Positions 59,791 to 64,000 of a DNA stretch of 64,000 nucleotides are shown piece by piece. Both the position numbers and the translations under genes were made by a program. The notes under the pieces are model-generated. The model ran no database searches, was not told where the DNA came from, and worked only from the letters and a program-made list of their open reading frames with translations. Source of the DNA: Amycolatopsis dendrobii. GTDB lineage: Bacteria > Actinomycetota > Actinomycetes > Mycobacteriales > Pseudonocardiaceae. Where the stretch lies: the NCBI RefSeq assembly GCF_014145675.1, contig NZ_JACGZW010000005.1, positions 62,001 to 126,000 of the forward strand, given 5' to 3'. Each line of letters begins with the position of its first letter. The first letter of the stretch is position 1.

Positions 59791-60863
59791 CGCCCGAACT
59801 CGACCGCACGCCGCTGGGCTGGGCGGCCCGCGCGATCCGCGTCCCCGGCAGCGAGCGGCGCACCGTGCTGCAGGCCGCCAAGGCGACCGTCGCCGCCGTG
59901 GCGGCCTGGCTGCTGGCCACCCGGGTGATCGGGCTTTCCCAGCCGTTTCTCGCGCCCTACGCGGCGATCTTCCTGGTGGAAGCGACCGTCTACCGGAGCC
60001 TGCTCGGCTGGGCGCAGCAAGTCGGCTCGGTGACGCTCGGGGTGCTGCTCGCCGCCGGGGTCGCGCAGGTGGTGCCGGAACAGACGGTGACGCTGGCGAT
60101 CGTCGTCTTCGCCGGGTTGCTGGTGGGCTCGTGGCGGCGGTTCGGCGGGTCCGGCGTGTGGGTCGGGGTGACCGGGATGCTGCTGGTCACCTACGGGACC
60201 GCGCGAAGTTCGGAACTGCTCGGCGACCGGCTGCTGGAGACCGCCCTCGGCGCCGCGATCGGGCTGGCGGTGAACGTAGTGATTTTCCCGCCGCTGTACG
60301 GGGAACGCGTCGCCGCTGCCGCCGATCGGCTCGCCTCCGCGCTCGCCGGGCTGCTGGAAGACACCGCCGAGCTGGTACGGACCGACGAACCGCCGGAGAA
60401 CCTGGACGAATGGCTCGGCCGGGTCAGCGACGTGCGCAGCCTCGCACGAGCGGCTGAGGACGCGTCCGGGCTCACCCGGGAAGGCCGGTTTCTCAACCTG
60501 CGCAAGCGAAGCCGGCATTCCGGGACGCAGCACGAGGCCTCGCTGCGGACGCTCGGAGCGTTGTGGCCGCCGGTAGAGCAGCTGGTCGAGGCGGTGCGCA
60601 CGACGTCGGAGGGACGGGAGCCGTTCGTCTATCCGTGGCCGAAGGCGCGGGACGCGCTCGCTGACCTGTTGCTGGAGCTCGCCACGGCAGTGCGGGACAC
60701 CGCGGTTCCCGGGCGCGCGGCGGATCTGGAGCGCTGCCGGTCGCTGGTGTGCCAGGTCGAGGACCGGCTGGTCTCCTCCGACGACGGGGTGACGGCGACG
60801 CTCGGGCTGGGCGCGATGGCGTTGCCGGTCCGCCGGCTGCTGCGGCAGCTGGACCAGCACTGA
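59787..60863 (+). CDS. FUSC-family membrane protein (aromatic acid exporter-like)
   Basis: The 358-residue protein has a hydrophobic N-terminal half with five or six helices (about 30-170; VAAVAAWLLATRVIGLSQPFLAPYAAIFLVEATVYRSLLGWAQQVGSVTLGVLLAAGVA is typical of FUSC/ArAE transporters) and a soluble helical C-terminal half. GTG 59787 lies within the ALDH stop (GTGA). Possible role: efflux of aromatic or carboxylic acids, perhaps products of the coupled dehydrogenase. Confidence 0.85.
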   Translation: MTPELDRTPLGWAARAIRVPGSERRTVLQAAKATVAAVAAWLLATRVIGLSQPFLAPYAAIFLVEATVYRSLLGWAQQVGSVTLGVLLAAGVAQVVPEQTVTLAIVVFAGLLVGSWRRFGGSGVWVGVTGMLLVTYGTARSSELLGDRLLETALGAAIGLAVNVVIFPPLYGERVAAAADRLASALAGLLEDTAELVRTDEPPENLDEWLGRVSDVRSLARAAEDASGLTREGRFLNLRKRSRHSGTQHEASLRTLGALWPPVEQLVEAVRTTSEGREPFVYPWPKARDALADLLLELATAVRDTAVPGRAADLERCRSLVCQVEDRLVSSDDGVTATLGLGAMALPVRRLLRQLDQH

Positions 60864-60914
60864 TCGACCCGGCGCAGGACACGGCCGAACTGTCCGCCGC
60901 GATGGCGGTGCCCG

Positions 60915-60939
60915 GATTGACCCGCCCCTAGGCGGGTAC
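60915..60939 (+). promoter_or_regulatory. SigB/SigF-like promoter for the epimerase gene
   Basis: GATT (60915-60918), 15 nt, GGGTAC (60934-60939), ending 9 nt before the ATG at 60949. Confidence 0.5.
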
Positions 60940-60948
60940 CCGGGCCCG

Positions 60949-61998
60949 ATGACTTCCCGACGGATCGCAGTGACCGGCGCGACCGGCAACATCGGCACCG
61001 CGGCAGTGCGCGCGTTGGCGGCCGACCCCGACGTCGAGGCGATCACCGGCCTCGAACGGCGTCCGGCGGGTGTTCCGCCGCCCAAGACGGAGTACGTCGG
61101 CGCCGACGTGGCGCACGACGAGCTGGCTCCCGTCCTGCGCGACGTCGACACGGTGGTCCACCTGGCGTGGCTTTTCCAGCCGACCCGTCGCCCGGACCGC
61201 ACGTGGGAGACGAACGTCCGCGGCTCGCTCCGGCTGTTCGAGGCCGCCGCGGCCGCCGGGGTGCCGACGCTGGTCGTGGCGTCCTCGGTCGGGGCCTACT
61301 CCCCCGCCGCCGACGACCGTCCGGTCAGCGAGGACTATCCGACGCACGGCTGGCCAGGCGCCGCCTATCCGCGCGAAAAGGCTTACGTGGAAAGGCTTCT
61401 GGACTCCTTCGAACGGGCCCATCCGGAGATCCGCGTGGTACGGGTCCGGCCCGGGTTCGTTTTCCAGCGCACGGCGTCCACCGAGCAGCGGCGGTTGTTC
61501 GCCGGGCCGTTCGTGCCCGGCAGCCTCCTCCGGCCCGGACTGGTGCCGATCGTGCCGGACATCCCGGGGCTGCGGTTCCAGGTCGTGCACGCGGACGACC
61601 TCGCCGACGCCATCCGGCGCTGTGTGCTGCGGCCGGTTTCGGGTGCGTTCAACATCGCGACCGACCCGGTGGTCGACCCGCGGCTGCTCGCTCGGCTGCT
61701 GCGCGCACGCCGGGTGCCGGTCCCGGCCGGGCTGGTCAAACCCGCGCTCGCAGCGGCCTGGCGCTTGCACCTGGTGCCCGCGACGCCCGGCCTCTTCGAC
61801 ACGGTGCTGCGGCTGCCGGTGATGGACACGTCGCGAGCGCGGTCCGAGCTGGAATGGCAGCCGGAGTGGTCGGCGGAGGCGACCGTGCGGGAGTTCCTGC
61901 ACGGCTTGCGCCGCGGGCAGGGCGGGGCTACTCCGCCGCTGGCTCCGGACGAGCATCGGAGGCACGAGATCGCGACGGGAGTCGGACAGCGGCCGTGA
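60949..61998 (+). CDS. NAD-dependent epimerase/dehydratase family protein
   Basis: The 349-residue extended-SDR protein has GATGNIGTAAV (8-18), HLAWLFQPTR, the SSVGAY strand and the catalytic Tyr-x-x-x-Lys in YPREKAYVERLL. The C-terminal half is variable, as in sugar epimerases and atypical SDRs. Start ATG 60949 follows the SigB-like element within 10 nt and has no clear ribosome site, so leaderless translation is possible. The stop codon lies within a palindromic repeat. Substrate unknown. Confidence 0.9.
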   Translation: MTSRRIAVTGATGNIGTAAVRALAADPDVEAITGLERRPAGVPPPKTEYVGADVAHDELAPVLRDVDTVVHLAWLFQPTRRPDRTWETNVRGSLRLFEAAAAAGVPTLVVASSVGAYSPAADDRPVSEDYPTHGWPGAAYPREKAYVERLLDSFERAHPEIRVVRVRPGFVFQRTASTEQRRLFAGPFVPGSLLRPGLVPIVPDIPGLRFQVVHADDLADAIRRCVLRPVSGAFNIATDPVVDPRLLARLLRARRVPVPAGLVKPALAAAWRLHLVPATPGLFDTVLRLPVMDTSRARSELEWQPEWSAEATVREFLHGLRRGQGGATPPLAPDEHRRHEIATGVGQRP

Positions 61999-62030
61999 GG
62001 GGAACCCTCAGGCGATCTGATTCCCTCACG
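61995..62030. terminator. Palindromic repeat between two convergent genes (dispersed repeat, copy 3)
   Basis: GTGAGGG and CCCTCAC arms (7 bp) enclose 22 nt, and the inner TGAGGG-GAA-CCCTCA forms an alternative 6-bp hairpin. It starts at the epimerase stop and precedes the end of the reductase gene, so it can serve both directions. Confidence 0.6.
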
Positions 62031-62085
62031 CACCCCCGCCGCGATGGCGCGAAGGCGACCGATCCGCGCCACGCCAGCCAGCCCG

Positions 62086-62685
62086 TCACGAAGCCGGGTA
62101 CTGCTGCTTCCCCAGCACCTCGGCCAGATGCACCGCGTTCCGGACCAGCGTCGCGTTCGTCGAGGCGACCGCCTCGGGAGTCTCGTCCAGATCCTGGTAG
62201 TCGCCGCCCTTCATCGCTTCCCCGTTCCAGTACGTGCCGCCCTGGGCCGGGATGGTGAAGCCGATGTCGTTGAGCGACTGGAACAGATCCGCGGTGATCT
62301 TGTGCGCTCCGTCCTCGTTGCCGACCACCGCGACGACCCCGACCTTGCCGAACATCCCGGGGCGGCCCTCGTCGTCGGTCTCGGATTGTTCGGCGTTCAG
62401 CCGTTCCACGACCCGCTGCGCGACGCTCGACATGTGGCCGACCCAGGTCGGCGTCGAGATCAGCACGATGTCCGCGGCCGCGACCTTGCGCCGGATCTCC
62501 GGCCACGCGTCGCCGTCGCCCATGTCCGCCTCGATCCCGGGGCGCACGTCATGGTCGGCCACCCGGACCAGTTCGCCGGTCGCCCCCCGCTCCGCGAACA
62601 GGTCGAGCAGCTGCCGGGCGATCAGGTCGCTGCTGGAGCGGTCCGGCGAGCGCTTGAGGGTGCAGCCTAGGGCGAGAACACGCAT
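62086..62685 (-). CDS. Flavodoxin-like NAD(P)H-dependent FMN reductase
   Basis: The 199-residue flavodoxin-fold protein starts at ATG 62685 with GGAGGTTCCTG upstream. Visible are the phosphate-binding opening LALGCTLKRSPDRSSSDLIARQLL, the flavin-ring loop ISTPTWVGHMSSVAQRVVERL near 75-95 and VVAVVGNEDGAHKITADLFQSL near 120-140. It probably reduces quinones or supplies reduced flavin. The gene lies inside the apparent 3' part of the UDP-glucose dehydrogenase frame (137 bp overlap), which is odd. Confidence 0.9.
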   Translation of the reverse strand: MRVLALGCTLKRSPDRSSSDLIARQLLDLFAERGATGELVRVADHDVRPGIEADMGDGDAWPEIRRKVAAADIVLISTPTWVGHMSSVAQRVVERLNAEQSETDDEGRPGMFGKVGVVAVVGNEDGAHKITADLFQSLNDIGFTIPAQGGTYWNGEAMKGGDYQDLDETPEAVASTNATLVRNAVHLAEVLGKQQYPAS

Positions 62686-63985
62686 CAGGAACCTCCACGG
62701 GGGTGCCGACGCCGATCCGGGCGAACCCGGCCTCGGCGAGAATGCCCGGATCGAGCACATTGCGGGTGTCGACCACGACCGGCCGGTCCGCCGCTTCGGC
62801 GAGCCGCCGCCAGTCGAGGTCGCGGAACTCCGGCCATTCGGTGAGAACAGCCAGCGCGGCCGCGTCTTTCGCGACCAGATAGGGATCGTCCACGACGGTC
62901 CCTCCGTCCATTTCGGACTGGACAGCCGGGTCGTACGCGGTGACCTCGGCGCCTTGCCGGACCAGTTCGGCCGCGACCGCGACCGCCGGGGAATCGCGCA
63001 CATCGCCGGTGCCCGCCTTGAACGCCAGGCCCAGCACGCCGATCCGGACGCCGTCCAGCGAACCGTCCGGACGCCCGGTCGCCGCCGTCCGGATCGCGCG
63101 GACCATTCGCGTGCGCTGCCGGGTGTTCACCCGCACCGCGTCGCGAAGCAGCCCGAACTCGACGCCTGCCGAATCCGCCGCCCGCAACAGCGCGCTGGCG
63201 TCCTTGGGCAGGCAGGACCCGCCCCAGCCTGGGCCGGGGGCCAGGAAATGCGGCCCGATCCGCGGATCGAGGCCCATCACCGCGGACACGTCGCGGACGT
63301 CCGCGCCGCACTGTTCGCACAGTTCGGCCAGCGTGTTCGCGTACGACGCCTTCACCGCGAGAAATCCGTTGCTGGCGTACTTGGCCAGCTCGGCGCTCGC
63401 GCTGCTCGTGCGCACGACCCTGGCTCCGGTCGGCGCGTAGAGCCGCGCGACCCGGTCCGCGGCGAGCGAATCCGGCGGATCAGCACCGACGACAACGCGG
63501 TCCGGGCACCGGAAGTCATGCACGACATGGCCTTCGCGCAGGAACTCCGGGTTGCTGACCACCGGAAGGTCAGCGCGGCCGAGATACTCCGGAACGCGCT
63601 GGGCGGTCCCGACCGGCACGGTCGATTTCGTCACCACGATCGTGCCGGACGCGAGCACTCGGCCGAGGTCGCCTAGAGCGCCGCGGAGCGCACGCAGATC
63701 CGGGGTGCCGTCTTCGCCGGGCGGCGTCGGCAAGCACAGGAACACCATCGTCGACCCGGCGACCGCGGCGAAGTCGCCGGAGAAGGCCAGTGTGCCCTCC
63801 CTGAGCCCTTTGGCAACGAGCTCGGCCAGTCCCGGCTCGGCGAGGTCGACTTCCCCAGTCCGCAGCCGGGAAACCTTGGCCTCGTCAATGTCCACAGCGG
63901 ACACTTGATTGCCCATCGCGGCGAAGCACGCCGCCGTCGTCAGCCCGACGTAGCCCGCTCCGAGGACACCGATCCGCTCAGCCAT
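62549..63985 (-). CDS. UDP-glucose 6-dehydrogenase, with abnormal C-terminal extension
   Basis: The protein oxidises UDP-glucose to UDP-glucuronate. It has the NAD motif GVLGAGYVGLTT (6-17), TKSTVPVGT (119-127), NPEFLREG (145-152), FLAVKASYANTLAE and the nucleophile Cys258 in GGSCLPKD. Homologues end shortly after a segment like VLDPGILAEAGFARIGVG (410-427). Here the frame continues to 478 with Pro/Arg-rich text that is antisense-like in quality and overlaps the reductase gene by 137 bp. A one-base shift near the G5 run at 62699-62703 would end the protein at TGA 62687-62685, overlapping the reductase ATG (TGATG). Start ATG 63985 has AAGGGG. Confidence 0.9.
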   Translation of the reverse strand: MAERIGVLGAGYVGLTTAACFAAMGNQVSAVDIDEAKVSRLRTGEVDLAEPGLAELVAKGLREGTLAFSGDFAAVAGSTMVFLCLPTPPGEDGTPDLRALRGALGDLGRVLASGTIVVTKSTVPVGTAQRVPEYLGRADLPVVSNPEFLREGHVVHDFRCPDRVVVGADPPDSLAADRVARLYAPTGARVVRTSSASAELAKYASNGFLAVKASYANTLAELCEQCGADVRDVSAVMGLDPRIGPHFLAPGPGWGGSCLPKDASALLRAADSAGVEFGLLRDAVRVNTRQRTRMVRAIRTAATGRPDGSLDGVRIGVLGLAFKAGTGDVRDSPAVAVAAELVRQGAEVTAYDPAVQSEMDGGTVVDDPYLVAKDAAALAVLTEWPEFRDLDWRRLAEAADRPVVVDTRNVLDPGILAEAGFARIGVGTPVEVPDACSRPRLHPQALAGPLQQRPDRPAAARPVRGAGGDRRTGPGGRP

Positions 63986-64000
63986 GCGACACCCCTTGGC

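Overview
The window is a high-GC actinobacterial chromosome segment, most likely from Amycolatopsis or a close Pseudonocardiaceae relative. The reasons are the strong G/C third-position bias, a multi-module NRPS locus, a rifampicin monooxygenase homologue, membrane Ser/Thr kinases with extracellular sensor domains, and DUF5937, DUF5709 and DUF4383 proteins. Genus is inference; there is no rRNA or tRNA in the window.

Region 1 (1-30.3 kb, all minus strand) is the right-hand part of a non-ribosomal peptide cluster. Reading in the direction of transcription: an MFS exporter, a gap of about 960 bp with no convincing gene, a serine hydrolase of the penicillin-binding-protein type (a candidate stand-alone macrocyclising thioesterase of the SurE kind), a five-module NRPS (A-T / C-A-T-E / C-A-T-E / C-A-T-E / C-A-T), and a second NRPS (C-A-T / C-A-T-E / C-A...) that runs off the left edge. 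Ten-residue A-domain codes read from the translation suggest Val, D-Val, D-Ile, D-Ile, Val, a cationic residue of uncertain identity, D-Thr, and at least one more residue. The C-domain subtypes agree with the placement of the E domains. I do not recognise the product.

Region 2 (30.3-36.3 kb): a palindrome-rich spacer with a 5 x 30 bp minisatellite, then a rox-type rifampicin monooxygenase, an ArsR/DUF5937 regulator and a membrane Ser/Thr kinase.

Region 3 (36.3-53.3 kb) is mixed housekeeping and accessory DNA: amidohydrolase with divergent LysR regulator, APH-like kinase, amino-acid permease, a second membrane Ser/Thr kinase, secreted VanX-type dipeptidase, metallo-beta-lactamase-fold hydrolase, a YtcJ-like amidohydrolase, a GNAT acetyltransferase, an ABC exporter/two-component operon, and a CzrA/CzrB-like metal sensor-exporter pair with a clear operator between them.

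Region 4 (53.3-61 kb) looks like a general-stress island. DUF2267, a small unknown protein, DUF5709/DUF4383, an aldehyde dehydrogenase/FUSC pair, a glycosyltransferase operon (GT2-HAD fusion, GT9, SDR) and an epimerase are preceded by six elements resembling the actinobacterial SigB/SigF promoter (GTTT - 15/16 nt - GGGTAN). Region 5 (62-64 kb) holds a flavodoxin-like reductase and a UDP-glucose dehydrogenase whose reading frame runs abnormally into the reductase gene. Several gene ends carry perfect inverted repeats that probably act as terminators, and three intergenic sites share a related palindromic sequence.
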